From Papaver somniferum (taxonomy: Eukaryota > Streptophyta > Magnoliopsida > Ranunculales > Papaveraceae): DNA of 64,000 nt. A program made the position numbers and the translations under genes. How positions within the stretch are numbered: position 1 is the first letter of the stretch; every line of letters starts with the position of its first letter. The notes under the pieces are model-generated. The model was not told the origin of the DNA. It saw only the letters and a list, made by a program, of their open reading frames with translations, and made no database searches. The stretch is taken from NCBI RefSeq assembly GCF_003573695.1, contig NC_039360.1, forward strand, positions 59,563,830 through 59,627,829. Direction: 5' to 3'. Below are positions 1-12,101 of this stretch, piece by piece.

Positions 1-755
1 TTGTGAACACTCAAGAATATATAGTAATGTGAACTGCTACCCATTCTCTAACTTCCTTCTTTGTGATTCACCAACACCACTCTTGTAATATCCACAAAAT
101 AGATTAGAATAGGATTTCTCCAAGAATCCCAGTGCCCAAGTCCAAGAGAATAGAACAAATGCAACGAAACAGAGTAAACACTAAAAAACAAGAGACAGGA
201 CAAAGACCAAAATTAACTCATCCAAATTCAACAATTCTCATCTCCATTTTGAAGGTAATTCAATAAGTAAGAGAATGCAAAAAGAATGAGGTAAATTAGA
301 GTTCGGACGAAGAAGTTACGGCCAAAAAAGGTTTACCGAATATCGACGTCAAGTATGCATACGGGTTTGCAAACGAATTTTCGTATCCTGGAGCAGTATG
401 TAGACGGGGTTTGCGAACTTATACCCCTGGATTTTGGTTTTAAATGATGTTATGCATACTTGGTATGTGTACCATGAAGTCCAAACATCCCGAACTAATG
501 TTTTCAAACCTAAACATTTAAGAACCTTAAACACATATCAAGTTAGGCAGAAATAAACGATAAACAAGGTACATGGATCATTATAAGTACTCAAACAAGT
601 AATAAAAACATAAAACTTGCTCAAGTTTATAGACATACCTTTTTAGAAAAGTACAATTGAATTCTACAGCCTTACCGAATGTAATATGTGCGCCCCAGTT
701 GTTGTGCTTCTCTCACCGTATACATAGCAGGGCATTTCTTAGTGAGGATGCACTT

Positions 756-1409
756 TCAACACAAACAAGTTGTGTTGAGGTGAACAATGTCTTTCTCACC
801 ATGGCACCAAGAAAGAGTTTCTTTCCAACAACTCTTAAATCTTGTAGTGTCGAGAGACATCCAAGGAACTGTTTTTATAAGCCTATCAAAGAACTTTAAG
901 AGAACCCGAAAAGATTTGTGTTTCTGATTGCTTGTTTTCCAACTTATAAAAAACAGTTTCTGCAGATAGTTTTTAGTACTGCGAGGGGAAACTCTTTTGA
1001 TAAACAAAGACATCCTAGCTTCTTCATAAAAGAATGCAATACTACTATCTTGATATGAAGTATCAGGAATTGAGCAACGAATCAATTCATGCTTTGAGGT
1101 GATACACTCAGATGACTGAGATTTAAACTCCTCTTGTAATTCGTTTGGTTTGTTACAACTAATTGGATTACGCAGAGGAGGAGCATTGCTCTCACTGATT
1201 AGTAAATTAATATCAACCTCAACATAAATATTATTCATCATAACTTGATTTAGCCTGTCAATAGATTCTTGCTCTTTCTGGAGGTATAACTCAACATAAA
1301 GAGATAAGCTCTCAAGCTTCTTTTCAAGCCCCGAAAACACTTCAAGGGATTTTAAACCTGGTGGAGGTTTAGATAGAATTTCTTCTACAGATTTAATTAA
1401 ATCATTCAT
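756..1409 (-). CDS. Unrecognised ORF inside the Copia-derived element
   Basis: A 217-codon open frame starting with ATG at 1409, about 130 bp inside the LTR. I do not recognise the protein. The N-terminal 100 residues are acidic and probably helical, with a Leu/Glu-rich stretch around residues 20-55. The C-terminal half is basic and aromatic, with many Lys, Phe and Trp, and lacks a CCHC knuckle, DTG or YVDD motif. It occupies the place where gag should be. It could be a captured host fragment, an element-specific extra ORF, or a chance frame in decayed sequence. Its length in AT-rich DNA argues mildly against chance. Confidence 0.35.
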   Translation of the reverse strand: MNDLIKSVEEILSKPPPGLKSLEVFSGLEKKLESLSLYVELYLQKEQESIDRLNQVMMNNIYVEVDINLLISESNAPPLRNPISCNKPNELQEEFKSQSSECITSKHELIRCSIPDTSYQDSSIAFFYEEARMSLFIKRVSPRSTKNYLQKLFFISWKTSNQKHKSFRVLLKFFDRLIKTVPWMSLDTTRFKSCWKETLSWCHGEKDIVHLNTTCLC

Positions 1410-1520
1410 GGAAGAGAATTCTGAAATTCATGGATCTGGTGGTGCATTTATTGAGATAACACTACTGTCCATAGAGTCAGAACGCTACAAACACAGACTT
1501 GTAAGGTCTTAAACGTGTTT

Positions 1521-1536
1521 GCCTGCTCTGATACCA
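1521..1536 (-). promoter_or_regulatory. Primer binding site (tRNA-iMet type)
   Basis: The minus strand reads TGGTATCAGAGCAGGC two bases after the LTR end. TGGTATCAGAGC is the classic plant Copia primer site, complementary to the 3' end of initiator tRNA-Met. It fixes the element's orientation and the LTR boundary at 1539. Confidence 0.85.
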
Positions 1537-1538
1537 AT

Positions 1539-3838
1539 TGAAAAATCGGGGGTCTAATAACACCACCCAATATTTCGCTTAGCAATCTGTATGGACTAAC
1601 TCCGAAATACTTTGCTAGAGAATCAACTAGACAGTCAGAATCAATTTAGATTAAAGTATCTCAAGGAGTCAATATCTCTCACTTGTTTTGATTTACTCAA
1701 GCTAAAGCAATAGCGAGTCTTTAATCAAACACAAGGAATAACTTGGACGGTACCAAAGATCAATATCCAAGGATCAATCAATATCAATCAACAACCAAAG
1801 GTTGGATTTCCAATTGATGATCTTAACGCACAACCTGTATTATTTCAATTATATAAAATATAATGCGGAAAAGAAATAACACAGACACCAGAAGTTTTGT
1901 TAACGAGGAAACCGCAAATGCAGAAAAACCCCGGGACGTAGTCCAGATTGAATACACACTGTATTAAGCCGCTACAGACACTAGCCTACTCCGAGCTAAC
2001 TTCAGACTGGACTATAGTTGAACCCCAATCAGTCTCCCACCGATCCAAGGTACATTTATACTCCTACGCCTCTGATCCCAGCAGGATACTGCTCACTTGA
2101 TTCCCTTAGCTGATCTCACCCACAACTAAGAGTTGCTGCAACCCAAAATCGCAGACTTGATAATAAACAAATCTGTCTCACACGGAAAAGTCTATCAAAG
2201 GATAAATCTGTCTCCCACAGAAAAACCCTAGGTTTTGTTCCGTCTTAAGATATAAAATCAAGTTGAACAGGAACTAACTGATAATCCGGTCTTATATTCC
2301 CGAAGAACAGCCTAGATTAATCAATCACCTCTCAATAATCCTTCTTGACTACACAAGCGGTTTGTCGAGGAATCACAAACAGTGAGACGAAGATGTTTGT
2401 GACTTCTTTATCTTGCATATCGAAGAACTCTCACGATCTCAAGCCGATCAATAGATTGTACTCGTACTATAGAAGATGCAAGATCATATCACACAACTAC
2501 GATAAAATTAGTATCGGTCTGGCTTCACAATCCCAATGAAGTCTTTAAGTCGTTAACCTGGTTTTAGAGAAGAAAACCAAAGGTTAAAGGAGAATCGACT
2601 CTAGCGAGCGCACTAGTATCACACAGACGTGTGGGGATTAGTTTTGCACAATGCTAGATGTCTCCTTTATATAGTCTTCAAATCAGGGTTTTCCTTAGTT
2701 ACAAAGCAATCCATATTCACTGTTAGATGAAAACCTGATTTAGATTCAAGCTAATATTTCTCAACCGTTAGATCGAAAACCTATCTTGTCACACACACTT
2801 GGGTAGACGTTTACTGGGTTTGTGAAAACCATGCCCAAACGTGTACGTGTATGTTGGTTCAACATAGTAACCCAAAAGGTTAACCATATGAGCATTTAAT
2901 ATTAACCTTGTTCTTCTTCACCATAACTAGTTCAATTGACTCAAATGAACTAGTTAAAGAGTTGTTCAATTGCTATGAGATCTTATGTAACTACACAAGA
3001 CACAATTGAAACAAAGATGATTCGATTCGATTGAATCGACTCATGAACTTTATAGCCACGGTTTGCATAAAGCATTCCTTAGTAATTTAAGTTTAATGTT
3101 CAGAGCACATCTTTAGATCATAACCTCTTAATCTCACAAACAAGTTCGTGGACTTAAGACAACCGATGGAGTTTTCCAAACTCAGCAGAAAATTTCGGCA
3201 AAGAGACTTTCGCCAGTTCGCGGACTTGGCAAAGCCAATTCCTCCGGTTTCTCTCAATCAACGAAGTTCGAAAACTTCGGATTATGGAATACATGGTTAT
3301 GTAATCTAAACTCTCATTCCAATCATTGAGACATTCTCAGAGGACGTTATATAGCTGTTATTCACAGGTTGTTTCGTGTCAGAGCAATTCTCAAAGTAAT
3401 TGAAACTTTTCATGACTTTCATCACTAGGTGAAGATAAACTTGATCAAAGTGAAATGATTTACCAACACATGATTTCGAGATATAGATAGGCGAGATATA
3501 CTATGCTCTAAATATCAAATGTGTATGATCCAGTCTATATAGCATACGACTTTTGTCTCATAAGAAGTAGGAGATAGAAGAGATAGACTTTTGAGTGATA
3601 GATAAGTTCAAGCCTACACATACCTTTTTGTTGATGAAGTTCCACGGTTCCTTGAGTAGATATCCGTTGTTGTATGATGAATCGCCATGAAGTCTTTGAG
3701 CTCAACTACACTTTTCTATCCTAGTCCGAGACTTATCTATGTAGGTTAGAAATCAAGACTTATAGTTTTGATCACTAACATTGACAAACATGCTTGACAT
3801 AGCAACGCATGCGAGATCGACCGAGCTATGCTCTAGCA
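1539..3838 (-). repeat. 2.3-kb Copia LTR (5' LTR, minus orientation)
   Basis: On the minus strand the LTR opens TGCTAGAGCATAGC and closes with CA just before the primer site, giving 2300 bp. The same sequence, diverged, forms the LTR pieces at 9078-10345 (minus) and 12102-13779 (plus). Shared landmarks include the stretch ending in the CCCGGGGTTTTTCTGCATTTG region and the final ACCCCCG block. Small ORFs inside it are not conserved with any known protein and are treated as noise. Confidence 0.8.
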
Positions 3839-4999
3839 GAAACTCCTATAGAGAATCTCTTGTCCCCGTCCCCAATCTCCAACTGAGAAACTCCAACAGA
3901 GAAACGCCACATCCACCTCGATGTTCTGCAAGCCTATCAGATTGAGTTAAAATAAAATGCATAGAAGCAAAGTATGAATATCGAACTTTTATTTTGTTTG
4001 AGGCAGCTATGTGGAGTTGAGAACTTGAAAGCTAAGACTTGAGAAGTGAATGAAATTGGGATTTTTTGCGACGAAGTAAACAAATTCTAAGTTCGGTAAT
4101 GAATCTGTTTAATTTCATTACCAAATATATCAATTTATATCGATGTCGTTGATGGGTAATGAATCTATTTAAGTTCGACTTGAATTAGAGCTGGAGCATG
4201 AACTCAAGAGAAGAAGGATGAATATCAAGATGGGTCTAAATTGCACGAGTCTGTATAGTTCTGTGTAGTTTATTTGAATGAAGAAAGAGGATCTGGATTT
4301 TGAACTGCTTCCATTTTTGTCGATGAATGGTGGAATGAGATATTCAAGGTCTGAGAGTTTACAAAGAATTGGAGACTTGGGTTTGAATTAGATTTGTACT
4401 TGGCTTGGTTTAGAGACTGTCGGTGACAAGAGATGTGGGTTTGTCTTGAATTTACGATTAACTGCAGGGAAGGAGGTATGGGAATGATCAAGATAAAACC
4501 AGCAGGTCAGTTCTACATAACCAACATAGTACACAACGCGCGTTTGTAAAATGTCCTGAATGAATTGTGACTAGTTTCTGAATGAAGGAGTTTGTATGGT
4601 GAACTGTTGGCTGAGAAAGCCACATAGAGTAGTTGTTGTTGTGTTATCTCGATGGGGACTTGAAATTATTTGAAATGGGAAGAAGGAGCAGCAAGGTGTT
4701 GGTGGTGGATGTGCGCAAGAAGAGTGGATGAGTTAGTGTGGTTGAATTGTGGATTGATGGTATGTGACCAGGAAGATGCACATGGATTTAGGTATTGGTA
4801 GTTATTGCAGTCAACAGTGAGAAATGAGATAATAAAAAGTAGCAGCAGTATGAATGGGTGCAGCTGCAATGGAGGCACTCAGTGAGAAATTAGGGATGTA
4901 GATGGATTTGTTGTGTTACTGCAATAGCCAATGGGTTTGCTGGCAGTAAGATACAGAGAAGAACTTGGGTGATATAGTGAAGGAGTTGGTGTTGTTGTT
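3839..4999. other. Non-coding DNA between Copia LTRs
   Basis: No convincing gene. Two short minus-strand frames (4270-4491 and 4666-4878) are low in complexity and resemble nothing I know. The sequence resumes at 7849 after the solo LTR and is similar in texture to 39700-40450: G/T-rich, with many GAATTGG and GTTGTTG words. It may be old intronic or repeat DNA. Confidence 0.5.
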
Positions 5000-5689
5000 T
5001 GTTAGAGCATAGCTCGGTTGAACCGACCAAGCGTTGGTATGTCAAGTTTGGTTGTCATATTTTAGTGAATCAAAACTCATCCAAAGAGTCGCTTGATTAT
5101 ATACTAGAGTCAACTTTGTATAGGTTAGCTAGAAAGTTACTAGGATATCAGACTTACAAGTATTACGTGAAGACTTGAAGAATGTGAAGAAGTAAAGGAC
5201 TACAACGACGACATCATCCTTCCACTTGAGGTCAGTAATATTTAACTTGAATTGTTTCATTCCTAATGTATCTATCAAGTCGTGCATATTGAAAACATAA
5301 ATGTGAAGCTGTGAATGATTATACTCTAGTTAGACATAGTATTAAGGAATTACAATACGAAGTATAACGTCTATCTTTTGAACTTTGTATATAAGACATC
5401 GACATAATCGTATGCATGCTATTGTGATTATGTATGGGTATGGGTGAAGATTTCGTCCTAGGAAACAATGTTTTACATTTGTTTAAAGGAAGTACAATTC
5501 ATAAACTTGTTTTATGAATCGAAAGGGAAATCGCTAGGCTTATTGGTATTGTTATTCATTGCAAATATTTGATTACCAATATGTGTGTTTAGTATAACCG
5601 CTCATAACTTGTTTATGTATCTTGGTAAAACTATTCACAATGCCTGACTTTTGTATTGGTATGAATTTTATTAGTGAAATCGATCTTAA

Positions 5690-5960
5690 GTAATCACCTG
5701 AGATGGTATGATCGATATGTTGTAATTGGTATGACCAACTCTAGACATTGGGCTACCGATCCTAGTAATTGGTGCAACCGATTACAAGCATTGGGAATCG
5801 ATCCTTGTAAGAGGTACAACAAGTCTTAGTAATTAGTAATTGATCCTATGACTTGTGCAACCGATTTCAAGTTAAATACCATAAATATGTGGTAACCGAT
5901 CCTAGTACCTAGTCAACCAATTTTTGGAAAGCTAGTGTGACCGATCATAGTACCCACATG
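5690..5960 (+). repeat. Degenerate short repeats inside solo LTR
   Basis: Phrases of the kind ACCGATCCTAGTAATTGGTG recur several times with substitutions and variable spacing. The array is confined to the LTR and resembles the variable repeat zone seen at the corresponding place in the other long LTRs here. Confidence 0.6.
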
Positions 5961-7629
5961 GAGGTAGAACCCAAGCCTTGTGTTTTGGTAGAACCGTGAA
6001 ACCCATTAATGGTGATTTGATAGGATAATCAATCACATAGTTCTTGGAAGTCTGAGGAACCAATTCTAAACTTGTTTGGAAGTATGCAAATCGGTTCCAA
6101 GATTATAAATATGAAAAAGGATTTACAAAGTAAAGATGTCGACATACTTTGAACATGTGCAGTAATTCTTATCTTTTTATTGTTCAAAGATATTCCTTAA
6201 TAACTAAAGGAGAATCCCGGATCGAAATAAATTGAGAATCTTTTAATTAAGGTTTTTAGTTTTTACATGCTTTTAATTTCCATCAATTAAATGCATATCT
6301 TCAGAAAATAAAAATTAGTAATGTGCATTTACTAGTTGGAGATTTTCTAATGAGATTTCGGTCAATATTTGGACAAAGCATTTCCAGGAATTATGAAAAC
6401 TGAATTTGGAAATATATTGCATATCTTGAGAATATTTTCGGTTTTGGAAATTCCTTGGTGTCCAAACTTCCTTGGTCTATAAATATTGAAGTTTGCATTT
6501 CGAGCAAACTAATTCTCAGAGCAACCAAACTACCTAGTTGTGTTGTTACTGGTAGAGCCGCCTATTCGGAGAGGAAAGTAACCTAATTAGGCGAAATCTC
6601 TTACGGCCGCTCGGTTTAAAGACTTCTTTGGGATTGAGAAGCTCTATTAGTACCGTTGGTGGGAAACTAGATAATTGCAGTTTATTATTAGTTTTCGATT
6701 GATTTGATTGACTAACAGTTGTTGAAATTTGATTACACCTAGTTTGTTTATGCTTGAGAATCTTCTCTTCTGATATATTTTCACTCAAACTAGATCAAAG
6801 TTTCTACGGGGACCTTTAGAACAGTTTGTAAATCTAAAGACGTCTTGTGATAATCCATTGTTAACAGACTCCGTTCTGTGTGTGATTGATCACAAGAGAT
6901 TTAAGTTGATTGTGTGTAGGTTTTTATCGAAGATCTAAGAAGATTTGAAGACAAAGAAGATTTCTTATTTGAGTTCATAATCTTTGGTGTACACAAAACT
7001 TGATCCGCTGGGGATCCAACTATAATCGATTTATCTTTGTGATAACCTTGATTGATTAGTTGAGTAGATCGGCATCAATACAATTATTTGTGATTCAAAG
7101 TATTGATTGCATAGTTTAAACAATTACTTTGGTAGTTGTTAAGAGATTGATCTAAGAACCTGACAAAGGAGTTTATTGGGATAAACAGAAGAGCCTTTTG
7201 TCAAACTCATATCACTTGTTTGAAAAGAGTTGTTACCGAACAGATTTGTTGTTCCTTTACTGTTTGGAATACAAACCAAAGGAATTGTTCCAAGTGCGTG
7301 ACTTATTGCAAGTTGGAGGCGCAGGGATACAAACGGAACTAGGTGAACTATAAGTTTAGTTGTTTGGTCTCAACTATACGAAGTTGGTTTAGATTTTGTA
7401 AAATGTCTTAATCCTGAGAGTATTCAATTCTGGACAAGGTCCCAGGGTTTTTCTGTATTTGCGGTTTCCTCGTTAACAAAATCTTGTTGTGTCTTTTAAT
7501 TTTCTATTTCCGCAATTATAATTGTTTTTATTATAGTTAGAAGTAAAATACACAAACGTTAATTCCTAATTACTTGATAGCAATCCTATTGTGTTTGGTC
7601 AAGTCCGAACCTATTATCAAGAAATCATA

Positions 7630-7770
7630 CTTCGTTGTTGTATTATCTCGATCTTGTATCCATAGTCAATCACACAAGTTATCTTGTTGTCGTATTGTCT
7701 CGATCTCGTATCCATAGACGATCACACTAAGTGTGAACCAATTAGTTGTATTGTCTCGACTCAGTCCATA
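7630..7770 (+). repeat. Three ~50-bp tandem units near LTR 3' end
   Basis: The unit contains TATTATCTCGATC or TATTGTCTCGA followed by ATCCATAG and CAATCAC. Three diverged copies lie head to tail just before the LTR end. Confidence 0.6.
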
Positions 7771-7848
7771 GACAATCACTTTCGGAGAAAGGACTTATAG
7801 GTGGAAAAGTTTTTGATTGAGGTATATTTGGGTACCCTCGTCTTTTCA

Positions 7849-8389
7849 CTGTTGCACCTAGAAGAAAATGCAGTGATTGGTGCAAGTGGTGAATGTTGAA
7901 TACATGAATTGCAGGATGCGAAGTTATGGGTGAGTTGCTTCTTCAAGTGTTCCTGGTGGCGATGTGAATCCGGGAAGTTAAGGGTTTGATTTATGTCATC
8001 CAAGAGTATGTTGAAATGGGAACAGTTCTTAAAATGAAAGATGGGATGAACTGAATTGTTGCTGTGGCTTATGGGGCATATGGATGCAAGGAATTTGATG
8101 CGAATGGTGTTTACTAACATTGATTTTGGTAGCACCGTTGCAGGTTATGATTGAATGTGTATGCTTGTGTTGGAATTTGATATTCTAGGGAATGGAGCTG
8201 CAGAAAATGTGCGGAAACGCATCAAAAATGGTGAGCCGATGGTACCAGTTTCGGTTACCGGATATTTGAACCGAAAGCGGGGATCATAATATATCAATCT
8301 TGAGTTCGAGCCTAGAATGTTTTATATAATTCCACAAAAAAAAAATTTGTTAGTTAAACGAAATCAATAGTTGCTAATATGGTTAAGCG
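7849..8389. other. Non-coding continuation of pre-insertion DNA
   Basis: It joins with 3839-4999 once the solo LTR is removed. A 119-codon minus frame (7776-8135) crosses the LTR boundary, so it is not credible as an ancestral gene. No motif was recognised. Confidence 0.45.
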
Positions 8390-8782
8390 CAGAGGAAAGA
8401 TGACACCAAGGTTCTAGAAGATCCCTTGTCATGTGGCACTTCCAATTCAGGAACCTACATTCATCTTGGCCAGAGATATGGCGCGAGACAACTCATATCA
8501 CAGATGAGACCACATAAGAACGAAGAAAACTCTGTTTGCGTCACCAACCTCTCAGAAGATACTCGCGAGCCTGACTTGCTTGAGATGTTCGGAACATTTG
8601 GTTCTATCAGTCATGTTCATGTTGTTGTAGATCAAAGGACTGACATTAGCCGAGGACTTGGTTTTGTGAACTTTGTGACAAAGGAAGATGCTGATAGGGC
8701 GATTCATAATCTCAATAGGTACGGTAATCACAATCTCATCCTCGGAGTAGAATTGGAGACTCGTAGGGAAAATTCGAACTAA
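8390..8782 (+). pseudogene. eIF3 subunit G fragment (RRM domain), truncated copy
   Basis: The last ~95 codons match the C-terminal RRM of translation initiation factor eIF3G. The RNP2-like VCVTNL is followed by SEDTREPDLLEMFGTFG and the RNP1-like RGLGFVNF, and the frame ends at the family's usual C-terminus. eIF3G is the RNA-binding subunit of the eIF3 complex in the cytosol. The N-terminal eIF3G domain and CCHC zinc finger are absent. There is no in-frame ATG before the conserved part; the frame runs upstream to about 8390 without an obvious start. No intron is visible. Several usually aromatic or Arg positions are replaced (for example the end reads ELETRRE rather than a Trp-containing motif). 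A dead partial retrocopy is the best reading. Confidence 0.8.
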
Positions 8783-8916
8783 AGAAGATGCATGTACCTC
8801 ATGTTTCAATCTTGAAATTACTCTAGAGTTGGGTGTTACTTTTCTGATTAGCGCATACTATTCGTTTTCAGTGTTATCTAATTTCGTATTTTTGTCATTT
8901 AAAGGTTACCGCACTA

Positions 8917-9077
8917 CTTTTTTTACAATATCAACCTAATACAATTTTTGTCTGAACAACTCTTTCACAAACAAAAAATCCTTTACAAATCTGAATCCAT
9001 GCAATCACGTAGTGGTGTCGTTTCATCAAGTTCTTCGGTCGGTCGGCCCTCCCACCGTGGAAACGGTTGTACTAGTA
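8917..9077 (+). repeat. Segment duplicated at 42632-42875
   Basis: The block containing AATCACGTAGTGGTGTCG, then CATCAAGTTCTTCGG, then CGGTTGTACTAGTA is shared with 42806-42874, and the AT-rich leader before it is also similar. Here it stops exactly where the minus-strand LTR piece begins. The shared block starts with an ATG frame (SRSGVVSSSSSVG) in both places, so it could be the start of a gene family or part of a repeat. Confidence 0.7.
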
Positions 9078-10345
9078 TCTTTCAACCATTAGATCGAACT
9101 TAGCTTGTTACACATAAATGAAAAGTGACTTCATTTAGATATGAGTAACCGTACCTAAACGTGTGCACCTTGTTGGCTTAATAATAGTTAACCGACTGTT
9201 AGCCATATGAACACTTTCATATCAAACTTATTCATCTTAACCATAACTAGTTCAAATGACTCAAATGAAACTAGTTCTAGAGTTGTTAAATTGCTTATAT
9301 TATCATAGAAGTATACAAGACACAATTGAGACAAAATCGATTTTGATTCACTCGAATCAATTCATGAACATTGTAGCCACGGTTTGCAAAAGACTGCATT
9401 CCTTATTATATATAAATGTATTAGTTCATGAACAAATCGATTTTAGAACATAACCTACTCAAGTATGCAAACGGGTACGCATACCTAAGTGTCCGGACTA
9501 AGTTTGGGTTCGCCAGTGTGCGAACGGGTACGCATACCTTCCAAACTCAGTTGAATTTCCGGAACTTGAAACTCAAGCCAGTACGCATACCGGTATGCAT
9601 ACTAAGTTTCCGGACTTTCATTAACCATACTAATACGCATACTGGTATGCATACTATGGTTCCCGTACTTGGAATAACTTGCAACAGTTAGCATACAAGT
9701 ACGCATATTGTTTTATATCCAATCATGGTTATTTGTTCTAAACTCCCATTTAAATCATTGAAACATTCTTGGAAGACGACAATAGATGTCTCACACAAAC
9801 TATTAGCTTCAAAGCAATTTTCAAGTGATCGAATGATCAATACAAAACATTCCGAGTCTACATCAAATGACTGTCTCACACAAATCATGTAAGATGTTAC
9901 AAGGCGATTTTTACATGATCATCTTTTGACTTTCGTCAAGAATATAAGATGAACTTGGTTAAAGCGAAAGCTTACCAATCATATTTCGAGAAATATGTAA
10001 GCGAGTTAAACTCAACTCGAAATATCAAACGTGTATAATTGAAGTCTATATAGCTATACGACTTTTGTCTCAAATAGAAGATAGAGTAGATAAACTTTTG
10101 AGTAATAGATGAACTCGAATCTCCACATAGCTTTTGTTGATGAAGTTCCAAAAGCTCCCCTTAGTAGTTCTTCGTCTTCAATCGTTGAACGTCGTGAAGT
10201 CTAATGCTCAATTACACTTTCTATCCTAATCCGAGACCTAGATATAAGTAAACTATAAATCAAGACTTATAGTTTTGGCAACTAAACTTGACAAACAAGC
10301 TTGAGATAGCAACGCTTGCGAGTTCGACCGAGCAGTGATCTAACA
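9078..10345 (-). mobile_element. 5' part of a long Copia LTR, minus orientation
   Basis: On minus it opens TGTTAGATCACTGCTCGG at 10345 and covers about the first 1.27 kb of the LTR family seen at 1539-3838, then breaks off at 9078. About 600 bp near the break are an inverted copy of the start of 12102-13779. It holds a cluster of GTATGCATAC and GTACGCATACC motifs (9470-9700). The LTR end abuts Athila pol coding sequence directly, so this LTR end probably inserted into an Athila element. Confidence 0.75.
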
Positions 10346-10346
10346 C

Positions 10347-12101
10347 TTAGGTTGGACCATCTTAGACCTTAAAGGTATAAGTCCCACGATTTGCATGCAT
10401 CATATAAATCTTGAAGAAAACACTAAACCATCTAGGGAAATGCAAAGGAAACTTAACCCCTACATGAGAGATGTTGTTAAAGGTGAGATTGTGAAATTGC
10501 TCGATGCGGGTATCATATACCCAATTCCAGATATCCAATGGGTCAATCTCATGCAAGTTGTCCCAAAAAAATCTGGCATTACTGTAGTTCAAAATGAAAT
10601 GAATGAGATAGTCCCCACTCGTGTGACCACAGGGTGACGAGTTTGTACTGACTATAGGAAGTTAAACACAGTAACAAAGAAAGACCACTTTCCTCTTCCC
10701 TTCATTGACCAAATGTTAGAAAGGTTGTCGAGACATAGTTACTATTGTTTCTTAGATGGCTATTCGGGTTATAACTAGATTCATATAACACCCGAAGATC
10801 AACCAAAGACTACATTTACATGTCCTTATGGTACATTTGCTTATCGTCACATGCCTTTTAGGTTGTGTAATGCACCCTCTACTTTTCAAAGATGCATGAT
10901 GAGAATTTTTTCTGATATAGTAGATAAGTTTCTTGAATTTTCATGGATGACTTTTCTGTCTTTGGGTCTTCATTTGATGAATGTTTGCATCATCTTACTC
11001 TTGTGCCGATTCGATGCAAAGAAAAGAATTTGGATTTAAAGTGGGGAAAATGTCATTTCATGGTTAACTCGGGCATCGTTCTAGGGCATGTTATTTCTGA
11101 AAAAGGCATAGAAGTAGATAAATCCAAAGTTGATATCATTCAAAGTCATTCTTGGGCCATGTCGGTTTTTATCGGCGATTCATCAAAGACTTTAGAGAAA
11201 TTTCAAGACCCCTGTGTAGTCTTCTTGCAAAAGATATTGCATTTGTCTTTGATGGCGCTTGTAAGGAAACATGGGAGCAATTGAAAGCTCTTCTCACATC
11301 TGCCCCTATAGTCAGACCACCCGACTGGACCTTACCATTTGAAATTATGTGTGATGCGTCTGACTATGTTGTAGGAGCTGTGTTAGGTCAGCGAGTAGAC
11401 AAACTCCCTTATGTGATCTACTATGCTAGTAAAACACTTAATGATGCTCAACTAAATTATTCAACAACTGAGAAAGAATTACTAGTTGTTGTTTTTGCAT
11501 CGGATAAGTTTCGACCTTATTTGATAGGGTCAAAAGTCATCATATATTCTGACCATGCTGCATTGAAATATCTTTTGTCTAAAAAAGATGCTAAAGCTCG
11601 TCTAATTCGATGGATACTCTTGTTACAAGAGTTCAATCTCTAAATTCGAAATAAAAAAGGGTCTGAAAATGTTGTTGTTGATCACTTGTCTAGGTTGAAT
11701 GTTGAGTTTGTTGATGAGTCTTTGCTAATTCGAGAATCGTTCCCTGAAAAACAATTGATGCTTGTGTCTGAAATGCCTTAGTTTGCTGATATTGTTAACT
11801 ACCTTGCTACTGGTAAAATTCCTTTGCATTGGTCAAGACAAGACCGTTCTAAATTCTTGGCCGAGGTGAAATATTTCTTTTGGGATGACCCATACTTGTT
11901 TAAATATTTCCATGGCCAACTCATTAGGAGATGTGTCCCCAACTCGGAACAAAGAGATGTCATCTCTTTCTATCATAACCATGCATGTGGAGGCCATTTT
12001 AGCCCCAAGAAAACTGATGCAAAGATCTTGCAGAGTGGTTTCTGTTGGCCATCATTGTTTAAAGATAGTCATGCATTCTGTGCTGTTGTTGACCGATGCC
12101 A
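10347..12101 (+). pseudogene. Athila-type Gypsy pol fragment (RT, RNase H, integrase zinc finger)
   Basis: It reads in from the first bases after the LTR. Order: RT (DLKGISPTICMHHINLEE, then DYRKLNTVTKKDHFPLPFID, then RMPFRLCNAPSTFQRCM), RNase H with [14 protein letters not shown] and the [12 protein letters not shown] block, and the HHCC-type integrase finger region (YHNHACGGHF). The wording is that of the Athila/Tat branch of Ty3/Gypsy. Breaks: frameshifts at about 10630, 10935 and 11155, stops at 11641 and 11779, and a damaged catalytic region (the MDDF motif lies in another frame). It ends within the integrase at 12101, where Copia LTR sequence resumes. No LTRs of its own are visible. Confidence 0.88.

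Larger units (their letters stand above)
1..3838 (-). mobile_element. SIRE-like Copia element, non-autonomous, 3' end outside window
   Basis: On the minus strand this reads as a 2.3-kb LTR (1539-3838), a tRNA-Met-type primer site, and an interior that runs off the left edge. Just inside the LTR is a short start of Copia gag (about 12 codons, matching the gag start at 13830 on plus). It soon hits a stop, and the reading is replaced by an unrelated 217-codon ORF. No protease, integrase or RT motifs are visible in the 1.5 kb of interior, so the element looks non-autonomous or internally replaced. Its 3' LTR and TSD cannot be seen. Bases 1-650 hold no supportable gene, only AT-rich interior sequence. 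Confidence 0.7.
5000..7848 (+). mobile_element. Solo LTR of a long-LTR Copia family (2.85 kb)
   Basis: It opens TGTTAGAGCATAGCTCGG, nearly the same as the neighbouring Copia LTR ends, and closes CGTCTTTTCA. The flanks 4995-4999 (ttgtt) and 7849-7853 (ctgtt) match at four of five bases, as expected of an ageing 5-bp TSD. No gag or pol is attached on either side, so it is read as a solo LTR formed by LTR-LTR recombination. It contains degenerate arrays: CCGATCCTAGTA-type repeats at about 5690-5960 and a roughly 50-bp TATCTCGATC unit repeated three times at about 7635-7770. Confidence 0.75.
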
